This document shows positions 1 to 8,739 of a stretch of DNA of 64,000 nucleotides, in pieces. The notes beneath the pieces were generated by a model. The model searched no databases and was not told the origin of the DNA. It saw nothing but the letters and a program-made list of their open reading frames with translations. The translations under genes were made by a program, and so were the position numbers. Origin of the DNA: Paraburkholderia graminis C4D1M (GTDB taxonomy: Bacteria; Pseudomonadota; Gammaproteobacteria; Burkholderiales; Burkholderiaceae); contig NZ_ABLD01000001.1 of NCBI RefSeq assembly GCF_000172415.1, forward strand, positions 186,001 to 250,000, in the 5' to 3' direction. Position 1 is the stretch's first letter, and each line of letters begins with the position of its first letter.

Positions 1-213
1 TTCCGGATGGAGCTCGGCATCGTCAAACGCGCGATCGAGGAGGGCGATTTCTGCGAAGGCGTGCGCGCGCAGTTGATCGACAAGGACCGCAAGGGACGCT
101 GGGCGCCGGCCACGCTCGCCGAAGTGCGGCCCGAGCGGGTCAGGCATTTTCTGACTTCGCCGTGGAAGCGGGAAGCGCATCCGCTGGGCGATCTGGGTGT
201 CGATACGAATTGA
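1..213 (+). CDS. 3-hydroxyisobutyryl-CoA hydrolase / enoyl-CoA hydratase family, C-terminal part
   Basis: Open from the left edge; only the last 70 codons are present. The tail EGVRAQLIDKDRKGRWAPA, ending in a TLxEV-like segment, matches the conserved C-terminal region of 3-hydroxyisobutyryl-CoA hydrolases of the crotonase superfamily, which release 3-hydroxyisobutyrate from its CoA ester in valine breakdown. The catalytic part lies outside the window, so a plain enoyl-CoA hydratase cannot be excluded. The next gene is on the opposite strand and converges on it. Confidence 0.7.
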   Translation, partial: FRMELGIVKRAIEEGDFCEGVRAQLIDKDRKGRWAPATLAEVRPERVRHFLTSPWKREAHPLGDLGVDTN

Positions 214-292
214 TGCACCAGCCAGATTCACGACCAACCATGAGCCGCGATGACCGGAGCGGCCAACGCGGCACATGGAACGGAAAACGCGA

Positions 293-1120
293 TCAGTTCA
301 CCTGCAACTGTCCGCCTCTTCCCAGGCCGCCCTTGACGTCCTGTGCCTTGTAGCTACGGAGCGCGACGACCATCTTGTTGTATGCGTCGATGAACGCCGC
401 GACCGTCGCCTTGCCTTCCGGCGTCCTTGAGAATCCGCTCAGTCCGCCTCCTGCGCCGCCGCCGAGGCCGGCCAACGCCGCGCCATAGTTGGTCGCGGTC
501 GAGTTGCCTTCGGCTGCCGATATTTGCAGCGCCGAACGCACATCGAAGAGCGTCAGTGTGACCACCGACGCCTTCGACTGCATGCCGCCCGCGATCTTGC
601 CCAACGCATTGCCGCCGATCAACCCGCCCAGCACGCCGCTGACGCCGCCAATCGCCGAGTCGTTGATAATGATCTGCGGTTCCATGTAGTAGTCTGCCGC
701 GACCCGTTGACCTTTCTGCTGTTTCGATCCGGCGCGGTACTCGCCGGAATTGCGCTGCAAACCCGTGATGCGCGACAGCCGTGCATCGGTCTTCTGATTG
801 CCGATCGACGTGATCACAAAACAGTTCGATTGCTGTACTGCAAGACGCAGCAGCGGCTCGATCGTCGTGACCTGAGTCGCGCTGCCGAATGGACCGAACC
901 AGTCTGCATTGCGTCCGTCGTCGACTGCAATCGTGCCGAGCGGCGCCTTGCAGCGCTCGAGCGTTTCGTCGGCGCCCGCGCTTGTCGAGCCACCGGCTGC
1001 ACCGGAGACACCCGCGCTTTGTCCGCCAGTGGATACCATGCCCCCGCAGGCGCTTAGAGATCCGATCAAAATGATCGAGAAGACGCCCTTGGCGCTCCGA
1101 TATGTCGAATTGAGCTTCAT
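293..1120 (-). CDS. CsgG/HfaB-like outer-membrane lipoprotein
   Basis: 275 residues. The N-terminus is a lipoprotein signal with lipobox LSAC around residue 25, followed by a Gly/Ser/Ala-rich linker. The body (about residues 60-250) begins with a GTIAVDDG segment and has the alternating strands and glycine-rich membrane segment (GGVSGVLGGLIGGNALG) seen in CsgG/HfaB-type lipoproteins, which form secretion pores or anchor surface fibres in the outer membrane. No curli or holdfast genes are nearby, so the cargo is unknown. It is the last of three minus-strand genes in a row. Family assignment is by pattern only; the lipoprotein call is firmer. Confidence 0.6.
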   Translation of the reverse strand: MKLNSTYRSAKGVFSIILIGSLSACGGMVSTGGQSAGVSGAAGGSTSAGADETLERCKAPLGTIAVDDGRNADWFGPFGSATQVTTIEPLLRLAVQQSNCFVITSIGNQKTDARLSRITGLQRNSGEYRAGSKQQKGQRVAADYYMEPQIIINDSAIGGVSGVLGGLIGGNALGKIAGGMQSKASVVTLTLFDVRSALQISAAEGNSTATNYGAALAGLGGGAGGGLSGFSRTPEGKATVAAFIDAYNKMVVALRSYKAQDVKGGLGRGGQLQVN

Positions 1121-1204
1121 GTTTTGATGTTCTTGGAGGATGCGTGATGCAGTTGACGGAATATCAATGAGATGGCCGAGCGGATATGTTCTTTTCCAGA
1201 TGTG

Positions 1205-1801
1205 TCAATACCAGTACCAGCCCCGGCCTTGCCAATAGCCCTGGTAGGGGTAATCGGCATACCAGTTGCCGTAAAGCGCACGCGCTTCTGTCTGCCACCG
1301 GTAGTAATCCTGATCGGATTGCTTGGCCGCTCGCGCTTGCGCGAGTAGTTTTCCCGACTCCTTATCGCCGCGTTCCGATGCGATCATCAGCCACTTCTCG
1401 GCCTCACGAGGATCGGGTCCCATCTCTTCGAGACCGAACAGATAAAAACGGCCCAGTGCTTTCTGTGCTTGCAGGTCGCCGCCTTCGGCCGCCTTGCGCA
1501 TCCATTTGAGCGCCTGATAACTGTCCTGGCGCACGCCGTCGCCGCGAAAATAACGCAGGCCCAGGTCGTAAGCTGCACGCGGGTTGGTCTCCCCGGCTTT
1601 TACCAGCGCGGCGATGCGCCGGTCCGAATCTGTTTCGGCCGAATCGTGGCCGTTGCGCGAAGCGTCTAAGGCAATCTGACTTTTTGGCCGCTCGGCACAT
1701 CCACTGTCGTCGCAAATGCGCACGAACTGACTCGCCGACTGATCATGCGCACAGGCCGCCAGAATCAGGACGGCCGATGGCGCCAATTGGCGATACCCCA
1801 T
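1205..1801 (-). CDS. Sel1-repeat lipoprotein
   Basis: 198 residues from the ATG at 1801, chosen because it places a hydrophobic signal (APSAVLILAAC) with a lipobox at the N-terminus; a longer frame adds 15 polar residues. Two or three Sel1-like (TPR-related) repeats follow: AAYDLGLRYFRGDGVRQD, ALKWMRKAAEGGDLQAQKA and AEKWLMIASERGDKES. These build alpha-solenoid scaffolds for protein contacts. The C-terminus is rich in Tyr and Trp (YPYQGYWQGRGWYWY). Probably a periplasmic, membrane-anchored adaptor; partner unknown. Confidence 0.75.
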   Translation of the reverse strand: MGYRQLAPSAVLILAACAHDQSASQFVRICDDSGCAERPKSQIALDASRNGHDSAETDSDRRIAALVKAGETNPRAAYDLGLRYFRGDGVRQDSYQALKWMRKAAEGGDLQAQKALGRFYLFGLEEMGPDPREAEKWLMIASERGDKESGKLLAQARAAKQSDQDYYRWQTEARALYGNWYADYPYQGYWQGRGWYWY

Positions 1802-1977
1802 TTGTGATCCCCGGTTCTGATTGTGAACTCGCGCCAGGAAACGCAAGCCGAGGTTAGCGTTGGGTCTTCCTGACGCGTATCTTCATAACTAAGACAGGCG
1901 GAAAAATAGTAGCAGTTGCGCGTTGCGCGCTTTTGCCTGAGCGTCTCTATTACTTGTCTGTGCGTCTCAGTGCATGT

Positions 1978-3048
1978 TCACTTGTCGAGCTTGTCCAGCA
2001 CGTCGCGCAGCGAGCCTGGCGAGTGGCCGCCGCGGCGCGACGCGGCTGGCTGCGCAGGTTCCGCTGCGCCCCGCTCGCGGGCGTCGCTCGGCGAGCAGCC
2101 GAACGCCTGGCGAAAGCTACGGCTGAAGTGCGACTCGCTCTTGAAACTGTACTGGAACGCCAGCGTGGACAGCCGCTGTTTCCGGCCCTTCGGGCTTTCC
2201 AGTATCTCGCGGATTTTTGCCAGCCTGCGCTGCTGGATATACGCGGCGACGCCGGACTCGCGCGCGAACAGCCGGTACAGATGAGCGCGCGAAATGCCCA
2301 CGTCGCGGCAGATCTGCTGCGGAGAAAGCTGCGCGGCCGTCAGATTCGCATCGATATAGCGGCGCACGCGGACCAGCAGCGCGTGGTTGATCTCGTTTTC
2401 GGCATCGGCGAGCGTTTGTGCCGATGGCGCCAGCGCCGCCGAGACCATCGCCAGTGTCGCCTGCTCGATATAGGGCATGTCGGCGGGCGACAGGTACGGC
2501 AACTGGCGCCGCAGCGAAATCATGTGGTCGCCGAGCAGGGCGCTCATCGGGCCTTGCAGCACGGCGCCATGCAGATTCGCCGAGCGGATGCGCGGCTCGA
2601 GCAGATCGCGGGCGATCGTCAGAATAACCGTGTCACCGGCTACGATTTCCGAATCGAGTTCGCGGGCCAGATCGAGTACATAGATTTTCGACGGCTCTGC
2701 TTCGATCGGCGTGCGAGCCGCATATCCGGATAGAGAATGAGTAATGCCGAGGCAGAGATAAAAATGATCGAGGCCGTCCCTGCGGATCATTTGCGCTGAC
2801 CGCTTTACGCCATAGGCGACCGGTTCCTGCTGCCCGGCCCAGGTGCCGCAACCCATCAATAGAGAGCCGATATAGCCAGTGGAAAGATCGTAATTGAAAC
2901 TGGAAGAAACCGACTTTTCGATATCGACGTCGAATATCGCGTTCACCTCGTCACGCCATACTTCAAATCGTTGCTCATTCGGGTACGGTTCAGTACAAAA
3001 GCGATAGAAATATGGATTCAATCTCGAACTCCGGGAGTGAAGGGTCAT
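1978..3048 (-). CDS. AraC-family transcriptional regulator
   Basis: 356 residues. The N-terminal 210 residues resemble the AraC-binding-like sensor domain found in many Burkholderia regulators (AraC_binding_2 type). The C-terminal 110 residues are the AraC/XylS DNA-binding domain: first HTH at LSPQQICRDVGISRAHLYRL, second at LSTLAFQYSFKSESHFSRSF, with the expected FGCSPSDAR ending. It is divergent from the ABC-transporter/Rieske/amidohydrolase operon that starts at 3499 and is the obvious candidate regulator for it. The start has only a weak ribosome-binding site. Confidence 0.85.
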   Translation of the reverse strand: MTLHSRSSRLNPYFYRFCTEPYPNEQRFEVWRDEVNAIFDVDIEKSVSSSFNYDLSTGYIGSLLMGCGTWAGQQEPVAYGVKRSAQMIRRDGLDHFYLCLGITHSLSGYAARTPIEAEPSKIYVLDLARELDSEIVAGDTVILTIARDLLEPRIRSANLHGAVLQGPMSALLGDHMISLRRQLPYLSPADMPYIEQATLAMVSAALAPSAQTLADAENEINHALLVRVRRYIDANLTAAQLSPQQICRDVGISRAHLYRLFARESGVAAYIQQRRLAKIREILESPKGRKQRLSTLAFQYSFKSESHFSRSFRQAFGCSPSDARERGAAEPAQPAASRRGGHSPGSLRDVLDKLDK

Positions 3049-3498
3049 ATTGCCGGATCTTTTGATTCAGTGTTGCACGCGTTTTCGACAATCATGCCTT
3101 ATATGGAGAAGAGGTGTGATTCGTCTAAGCGCCTATTAATGTTTTGCGTGAGTCCCGATTAAATCCACGCTCACGGTGCTGTCGTGCGCGATCGCGGGGC
3201 GCGAATGCCCCGTGACGACGCATGCGGCCATGCATTCGGCCAGGCGTAAGCCCACATTTCACGGCCTCGATCGTCTGGCACGCTTCTCGCATAACCGTCG
3301 TGCGGAGTATAAGCGGCTAGCGCCGGGCGAACGGTTCGCTTCGGCGTGGGGCATTGCTCCTGGGGTGCATCGCGCACTCACGTCGACTGTGTCGGCGTTC
3401 GAATGAAATCGCCCGATTTCAACGACAGGACACGCAGTATCGCCCCTGACTTTCGAACGTCCTCATGGTCTTCCAATGTCCTCATTCGGGAGCCATTC
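3049..3498. other. Divergent intergenic region
   Basis: 450 bases between the AraC regulator and the solute-binding protein with no convincing gene. It holds a GC-rich hairpin near 3196-3215 (GGGGCG/GCCCC) and a possible sigma-54 promoter at 3276-3290. The long frame reading through from 3346 into the binding protein has no ribosome-binding site and would bury the signal peptide, so it is not taken as the start. Confidence 0.5.
3276..3290 (+). promoter_or_regulatory. Candidate sigma-54 promoter
   Basis: TGGCACGCTTCTCGC matches the sigma-54 pattern TGGCAC-N5-TTGC with one mismatch and keeps the required GG-N10-GC spacing. It lies about 210 bases before the operon start at 3499. A nitrogen-limitation promoter would suit an operon for importing and deaminating an N-rich compound, but a single match of this kind can arise by chance. 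Confidence 0.35.
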
Positions 3499-4470
3499 AT
3501 GCGTTTCATTCGTCGCCTGTTTTGCACCGCTGTTCTCGGTCTCGCCGCGCTTGCCGCTCACGCCGACGACCACATCACCGTCCTCACAAGCTGGTACGCG
3601 CAGGCCGAGCACGGCGGCTTCTATCAGGCTGTCGCCACCGGCCTCTACAAGAGAGCCGGACTCGACGTCACCATCAGGATGGGCGGCCCGCAGGTCAACG
3701 GCATGCAACTGCTGGTGGGCGGGCAGGCGGATTTCATCCTCGGCTATGACTTTCAGGTGCTGTCCTCGATCGAGGCAGGCATTCCTGTCGAGACCGTCGC
3801 CGCTTCGTTCCAGTTCGACCCGCAAGGCATGCTCACACACGACGACGTGAAAGGCCTCAGCGACCTCAAAGGCAAGACGATCCTGGTCGCCGGTTCGGGC
3901 CGCACCTCGTGGTGGCCGTGGCTCAAGGAAAAGTACGGCTACACCGACGGCCAGACGCGTCCTTACACCTTCAACCTGCAACCGTTCTTTGTCGACAGGA
4001 ACGTCGCGATGCAGGCTTATCCGTCTTCCGAGCCGTTTCAGGCGGAACGCGCCAACGTCAAGACGCACTTTTTCCTGTTCGCCGACGACGGCTATCCGCC
4101 CTACAACACGACCATCGTCGGCATGAAGAAGAGCATCGACGCGAAGCCGGACGTGGTCGCGCGTTTCGTGAAGGCCTCGATGGAAGGGTGGAAGAGCTAT
4201 CTGTCCAATCCTGCGCCGGGCAACGAACTCATCAGAAAGGACAACCCGGAGATGACCGATGCGCAACTCGCGTTCGGCGTCGCGCAACTGAAGACGCTCA
4301 AGCTCGTGACCGGCGGCGATGCGGCCACGCTCGGCATCGGCGCGATGACCGATGCGCGCTGGAAGAAGACCTATGACTACATGGTGTCAGCGAAGCTGCT
4401 CAAGCCGGGCACGGACTATAAAAGCGCCTACACGCTGAAGTATGTGCAGAACGCGAAGGTGATGCCTTAA
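3499..4470 (+). CDS. ABC transporter substrate-binding protein, NitT/TauT (NMT1/THI5-like) family
   Basis: 323 residues. The ATG at 3499 is preceded by CGGGAG and gives a signal peptide ending AHA|DD near residue 22. The mature N-terminus (ITVLTSWYAQAEHGGFYQAVATG) is typical of NMT1/THI5-like periplasmic binding proteins: the strand/loop opening, then QADFILGYDFQ and a DLKGKTILV-type segment. These capture small N- or S-containing compounds (nitrate, taurine, pyrimidine precursors) and pass them to a SsuBC-type importer. It is first in an operon with the Rieske oxygenase, ATPase, permease and amidohydrolase, so its ligand is probably the substrate of those enzymes. Confidence 0.88.
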   Translation: MRFIRRLFCTAVLGLAALAAHADDHITVLTSWYAQAEHGGFYQAVATGLYKRAGLDVTIRMGGPQVNGMQLLVGGQADFILGYDFQVLSSIEAGIPVETVAASFQFDPQGMLTHDDVKGLSDLKGKTILVAGSGRTSWWPWLKEKYGYTDGQTRPYTFNLQPFFVDRNVAMQAYPSSEPFQAERANVKTHFFLFADDGYPPYNTTIVGMKKSIDAKPDVVARFVKASMEGWKSYLSNPAPGNELIRKDNPEMTDAQLAFGVAQLKTLKLVTGGDAATLGIGAMTDARWKKTYDYMVSAKLLKPGTDYKSAYTLKYVQNAKVMP

Positions 4471-4525
4471 AGGTGATGTCTTAAGCGCATCCGGCAAAGC
4501 GCCCACCAAACCGAGGAACAACATT

Positions 4526-5560
4526 ATGCTGGTCACCCGTCAAAAAGTGCTGCGCCGCTTCTGGTACGCAGTGGTTCCCATGTCCCATCTCGACGATGGC
4601 CCCAAGCCGTTCACGCTGCTCGGCGAAAACATCGTGCTGTGGAAAGGAGCGGGCGGCAAGCCGCACGCATTGCGCGACCGCTGCTGCCATCGCACGGCGA
4701 AGCTCTCCAAGGGCTTCGTGGATTCAGACGGCAACATCGCCTGTGGCTATCACGGCTGGACCTATGACTGCACCGGCCAGTGCGTGAAGATTCCGCAGAA
4801 CGGCGCGGGCGAGATTCCCTCGCGTGCCGTCGTGCAGTCGTACCGCTGCGAGGAACGCTACGGTTATGCGTGGGTCGCGCTTGACGAGCCGCTGCAGCCC
4901 ATTCCCGAGTTTCCGGAAGAGACCGCACCCGGCTATCGCCGCATTCTCCAGTTCTACGAGCAGTGGAACACGAGCCCCTTGCGCATGATGGAGAACTCGT
5001 TCGACAACGCGCACTTCAGCTTCGTGCATAAGTCGAATTTCGGCCTGTTCGATCAGCCGAGGCCGTCGAAGTACGAATTCCGTCCAGGCGAATGGGGCTT
5101 CGAAGCCGAGACCCGCGTGCCTATCCGCAATCCGCAGGCGAGCTTTCGCATTACCGGCACGACCGACGACATCACCGAGCGGCATCTCGTGAACCGCTGG
5201 TTCATGCCCTTCGCGCGGCGCTTCGGCTGCATGTATCCGGCGAGTGGGATTCACCACATCATCTATAACTGCGCGACGCCCATCGACGATAAAACGATGA
5301 TGCTCGTGCAATGGCTCTATCGCAACGACACCGAAGAGCAATGCTCGACACAGGCGCTGATCGACTGGGACCGCCCGATCACCGACGAAGACCGCGAGAT
5401 TCTCGAAGCCACCGATTACGACGCCTGCATCGACGTGAGCCGTCAGCAGGAATGCCACATGGTCTCCGACCAGCCCGGCCTGCTGATGCGCCGCATGCTG
5501 CTCAAGCTGCTGGAAGATCACGGCGAGAAGGAAGTGTTTCGTATCGATGCGGAGGCGTGA
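4526..5560 (+). CDS. Rieske non-heme iron oxygenase, oxygenase component
   Basis: 344 residues. The Rieske [2Fe-2S] ligands are visible as C53-x-H55 and C73-x2-H76 (CGYHGW). The mononuclear iron site appears as D160-N-A-H163-x4-H168 (DNAHFSFVH). Size and layout match the vanillate demethylase/phthalate oxygenase-type alpha subunits that hydroxylate or demethylate aromatic and N-heterocyclic rings. No ferredoxin or reductase gene is found in the operon, so electrons must come from a partner encoded elsewhere. It lies between the binding protein and the ATPase and four bases before the latter. Substrate not identifiable; an N-heterocycle is suggested by the amidohydrolase. Confidence 0.88.
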   Translation: MLVTRQKVLRRFWYAVVPMSHLDDGPKPFTLLGENIVLWKGAGGKPHALRDRCCHRTAKLSKGFVDSDGNIACGYHGWTYDCTGQCVKIPQNGAGEIPSRAVVQSYRCEERYGYAWVALDEPLQPIPEFPEETAPGYRRILQFYEQWNTSPLRMMENSFDNAHFSFVHKSNFGLFDQPRPSKYEFRPGEWGFEAETRVPIRNPQASFRITGTTDDITERHLVNRWFMPFARRFGCMYPASGIHHIIYNCATPIDDKTMMLVQWLYRNDTEEQCSTQALIDWDRPITDEDREILEATDYDACIDVSRQQECHMVSDQPGLLMRRMLLKLLEDHGEKEVFRIDAEA

Positions 5561-5563
5561 GCC

Positions 5564-6361
5564 ATGAACGAACAGCACAATCCGGCGCTCTCGGTGCAGC
5601 GCGTCGACAAGATCTATGCGAACGGCACCACCGCGCTTACCGACGTGCGGCTCGATATCGGCGCGGGCGAGTTCGTCTCGCTGCTCGGTCCGTCGGGCTG
5701 CGGCAAGAGCACGCTGCTCAAGATGTTCGCGGGCATCGAGAGCCCCACGCGCGGCCACATGCGCTGGTGGGGCCAGCCGCTCGCCATGACCGGCACGGTG
5801 CGCACGAAGGGGCGCCGCATGTCGATGGTGTTCCAGGAAGCCACGCTGATGCCGTGGGCCAGCATTGCCGCGAACGTCCGGTTGCCGCTCGATCTGTCAC
5901 ACGTGCCGCGCAAGGAAGCCGACGCACGCGTGGCCGATGCGCTCGCCAACGTGGGCCTGGCGGGCTTCGGCGATGCGCGTCCGCGCGAGTTGTCGGGCGG
6001 CATGCAGATGCGCGCGTCGCTGGCGCGTGCGCTTGTCACCGAGCCCGACCTGTTGCTCCTCGACGAACCGTTTGGCGCACTCGACGAATTCACGCGCAAC
6101 AAGCTCGATGCCGATCTGCGCAAGCTCTGGCAGTCGCGCGGCATGACGGTGGTGTTCGTCACGCACAGCATTTACGAAGCGGTGTATCTGTCGAGCCGCG
6201 TGGTGGTGATGCAGGCGCGCCCAGGGCGCGTGATCGCCGACGTGCCCATTGACGGCAAGGAGGCACGCGACGAAGCGTATCGCGTGTCCGCGCCGTTTCT
6301 GGCGCACTGCAAGACGCTATCGGATCTGATCTCCGACGCGCATCAACTGCAAGGAGCGTAA
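5564..6361 (+). CDS. ABC transporter ATPase, NitT/TauT (SsuB/TauB) family
   Basis: 265 residues. Walker A GPSGCGKST at 42-50, Q-loop FQE near 90, signature LSGGM at 143-147, Walker B LLLLDEPFGALDE at 163-175, and a switch histidine in VTHSIYEA. This is the standard energising subunit for nitrate/sulfonate/taurine-type importers. It sits three bases after the oxygenase gene and is followed by the permease, consistent with one mRNA and with import coupled to catabolism. Confidence 0.93.
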   Translation: MNEQHNPALSVQRVDKIYANGTTALTDVRLDIGAGEFVSLLGPSGCGKSTLLKMFAGIESPTRGHMRWWGQPLAMTGTVRTKGRRMSMVFQEATLMPWASIAANVRLPLDLSHVPRKEADARVADALANVGLAGFGDARPRELSGGMQMRASLARALVTEPDLLLLDEPFGALDEFTRNKLDADLRKLWQSRGMTVVFVTHSIYEAVYLSSRVVVMQARPGRVIADVPIDGKEARDEAYRVSAPFLAHCKTLSDLISDAHQLQGA

Positions 6362-6363
6362 CG

Positions 6364-7212
6364 ATGACGAGCGAAACCATTGTCAACCGGGCTGCCGCGA
6401 ACGAGCGGAAAGCCGTCAACCCGCGCAGGCCCTTGTTGCAGCGTCCCGGCGCGATGAAGGCGCTCGCGCCGTGGGTGGTCGGCGTGCTGATGCTGTCGAT
6501 GTGGGAGGCGGCGTGCGCCGTCTTCGACGTGCCCGTGTATCTGGTGCCCGCGCCGCATGACATTGCGCGGCAACTTGTTGTCGATGCACCGATGCTGTTC
6601 GCCGCGCTGTTTGCCACGCTCAGGATCACGCTGCTGGCCTTTGCACTCGCAACTGTGCTTGGCGTGGCGATCGCACTCGTGTTCGCGCAGAGTCCGCTGA
6701 TCGAGGCGAGCTTTTTTCCGTATGCGATCCTGCTGCAGGTGACGCCCATCGTCGCCATCGCACCGCTCATCATTATCTGGGTGAAGGACACGACCTTCGC
6801 GCTGGTGATCTGCGCGACGCTGGTCGCGCTGTTTCCGATCATCTCGAACACGGCGCTGGGTTTGCGCAGCGTCAATCCGGGGCTCGTCAACCTGTTCCGT
6901 ATCAATCGCGCGACGCGCTGGCAGACGCTCACGCGCCTGCGCGTTCCGAGCGCGCTGCCGTATTTTTTCGGCGGACTGCGCATTTCGAGCGGCTTGTCGC
7001 TGATCGGCGCGGTGGTGGCGGAATTCGTCGCGGGCACGGGCGGCACCGGCTCCGGGCTCGCGTATCAGATCTTGCAGGCAGGCTTCCAGTTGAACATTCC
7101 GCGCCTCTTTGCCGCGCTGATGCTGATTACCGTCACGGGCGTAGTGCTGTTCGGCATCACCGTCTGGGTTTCGCGCCTGGGCTTGCGCGGCTGGCATGAA
7201 AGCGAACTATGA
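6364..7212 (+). CDS. ABC transporter permease, NitT/TauT (SsuC/TauC) family
   Basis: 282 residues with about six membrane segments. The cytoplasmic coupling segment (LRSVNPGLVNLFRINRATR followed by a VPSALPYFFGGLRISSGLSL segment) is the BPD-type EAA loop that docks on the ATPase. The N-terminal 35 residues are polar and basic. Only two bases separate it from the ATPase gene, and its 3' end lies just before the amidohydrolase, so the importer and enzymes form one operon. Confidence 0.92.
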   Translation: MTSETIVNRAAANERKAVNPRRPLLQRPGAMKALAPWVVGVLMLSMWEAACAVFDVPVYLVPAPHDIARQLVVDAPMLFAALFATLRITLLAFALATVLGVAIALVFAQSPLIEASFFPYAILLQVTPIVAIAPLIIIWVKDTTFALVICATLVALFPIISNTALGLRSVNPGLVNLFRINRATRWQTLTRLRVPSALPYFFGGLRISSGLSLIGAVVAEFVAGTGGTGSGLAYQILQAGFQLNIPRLFAALMLITVTGVVLFGITVWVSRLGLRGWHESEL

Positions 7213-7225
7213 GGAACGACACCGC

Positions 7226-8647
7226 ATGACGACTACTCTGATTCGAAACGCGGCGGCCATCATGACGGGCGGCGGCGCAAACGAACCGGCGCGCGCGGCC
7301 GGCCCGGATATCCGTATCGAAGGCACGCGCATTCAGGCCGTCGGCGCGCTTGCCGCTATGCCCGGCGAAGCGATCGTCGACGCCACCGACTGCGTCGTCT
7401 ATCCCGCGTGGGTCAACACTCATCATCATCTGTTTCAGGCGCTGCTGAAGGGCGACCCGGCGGGCATCAACGCATCGCTCACGCCGTGGCTCGCGGCTAC
7501 GCCATACCGCTATCGCGCCCGCTTCGACGAAAAGCGCTTCCGGCTCGCTGCGCGCATCGGCATGATTGAGTTGGTCCGCTCGGGCTGCACGACCATCGCG
7601 GACCACAACTACGTGTACTACCCGGACATGCCGTTCGACAGCTCGGCCATTCTGTTCGAGGAAGCGCAGAAGCTCGGCGTGCGCTTCGTGCTGCTGCGCG
7701 GCGGCGCGACGCGCACGCGTCAGCTCGAAGCCGGGCTGCCCACCGCGATGCGTCCCGAATCGATCGATGCCTTCATGAGCGATCTCCAACGTCTCGCCTC
7801 CAGTTTTCACGACGCCTCGCCGCATTCCATGCGCCGCGTGGTCGCCGCGCCGACCACAGTGTTGTTTTCCATCTCTCCCGCCGAGATGCGCTCGATTGCG
7901 GGCGAGGCGCGCAGGCTCGGATTGCGTCTGCACAGCCATCTCTCGGAGACCGTCAACTATCAGGACAGCGCGCAGGCGATGCACCGGCTCACGCCGGTCG
8001 AATTTTGCCGCGAGCACGGCTGGCTCGGCGAAGACGTGTGGTATGCGCATCTGGTCAAGCTCGATGCCAGCGAGATCGATCTGCTCGCCGCGACCGGAAC
8101 CGGCATTGCGCATTGTCCGCAATCGAACGGACGGCTAGGCAGCGGGATTGCGCCGGTGCGTGAACTGGCGGATGCGGGCGTGCCGGTTTCGATCGGCGTG
8201 GATGGCGCGGCCTCCAACGAAGCCGCCGACATGATCTCCGAAGTCCACATGGCGTGGCTTGCGCAACGGGCCCGGCGCGGCATGGCGGCGCAGCCCGAAT
8301 ATCGGGGAGGGCGCTTCGAAGGCGGAGCGGATGCGGCGTCGGTGGAAGAGGTCGTGCACTGGGGCACGGCGGGCGGCGCGCGCGTGCTCGGGCTCAAAGG
8401 CGTCGGCAGGATCGAGGTGGGCGCGCAAGCGGATATCGCCGTCTACCGGCTCGACGATCCGCGCTACTTCGGCCTGCATGACGTGGCGATAGGGCCGGTG
8501 GTTTCGGGCGGGCGCCCCGAACTCGCCGCGCTGTTCTGCGCGGGTCAATGCATCGTGCGAAACGACGTGCTGCCGGATGTCGACCTCGGCGCACTGCGCC
8601 GCGAGGCGGCTCGGGAAGTCAGGGCGATGATCGCGGAGGTGGCCTGA
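7226..8647 (+). CDS. Amidohydrolase, 8-oxoguanine deaminase / ATZ-TRZ-like family
   Basis: 473 residues from the ATG at 7226 (GAGGAAC upstream); the frame is open upstream but overlaps the permease. Metal-site motifs of the cytosine-deaminase-like amidohydrolases are present: THHHLF (H66, H68), HSHLSE, and GVDGAASNE carrying the catalytic Asp. The segment GTGIAHCPQSNGRLGSGI is very close to 8-oxoguanine deaminases. These Zn enzymes hydrolytically deaminate purines or s-triazine-like rings. With its own importer and a Rieske oxygenase, it probably breaks down an N-heterocycle to release ammonia; 8-oxoguanine itself is only one possibility. Confidence 0.8.
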   Translation: MTTTLIRNAAAIMTGGGANEPARAAGPDIRIEGTRIQAVGALAAMPGEAIVDATDCVVYPAWVNTHHHLFQALLKGDPAGINASLTPWLAATPYRYRARFDEKRFRLAARIGMIELVRSGCTTIADHNYVYYPDMPFDSSAILFEEAQKLGVRFVLLRGGATRTRQLEAGLPTAMRPESIDAFMSDLQRLASSFHDASPHSMRRVVAAPTTVLFSISPAEMRSIAGEARRLGLRLHSHLSETVNYQDSAQAMHRLTPVEFCREHGWLGEDVWYAHLVKLDASEIDLLAATGTGIAHCPQSNGRLGSGIAPVRELADAGVPVSIGVDGAASNEAADMISEVHMAWLAQRARRGMAAQPEYRGGRFEGGADAASVEEVVHWGTAGGARVLGLKGVGRIEVGAQADIAVYRLDDPRYFGLHDVAIGPVVSGGRPELAALFCAGQCIVRNDVLPDVDLGALRREAAREVRAMIAEVA

Positions 8648-8739
8648 CGCCGGCGCATGTCGCGCGGCGTCTGAACCGGCGGGACCCGTCGCGTCGATCA
8701 CGCGAAGCCGGTGGCAGCATGCGGAGATCGATGACCCAG

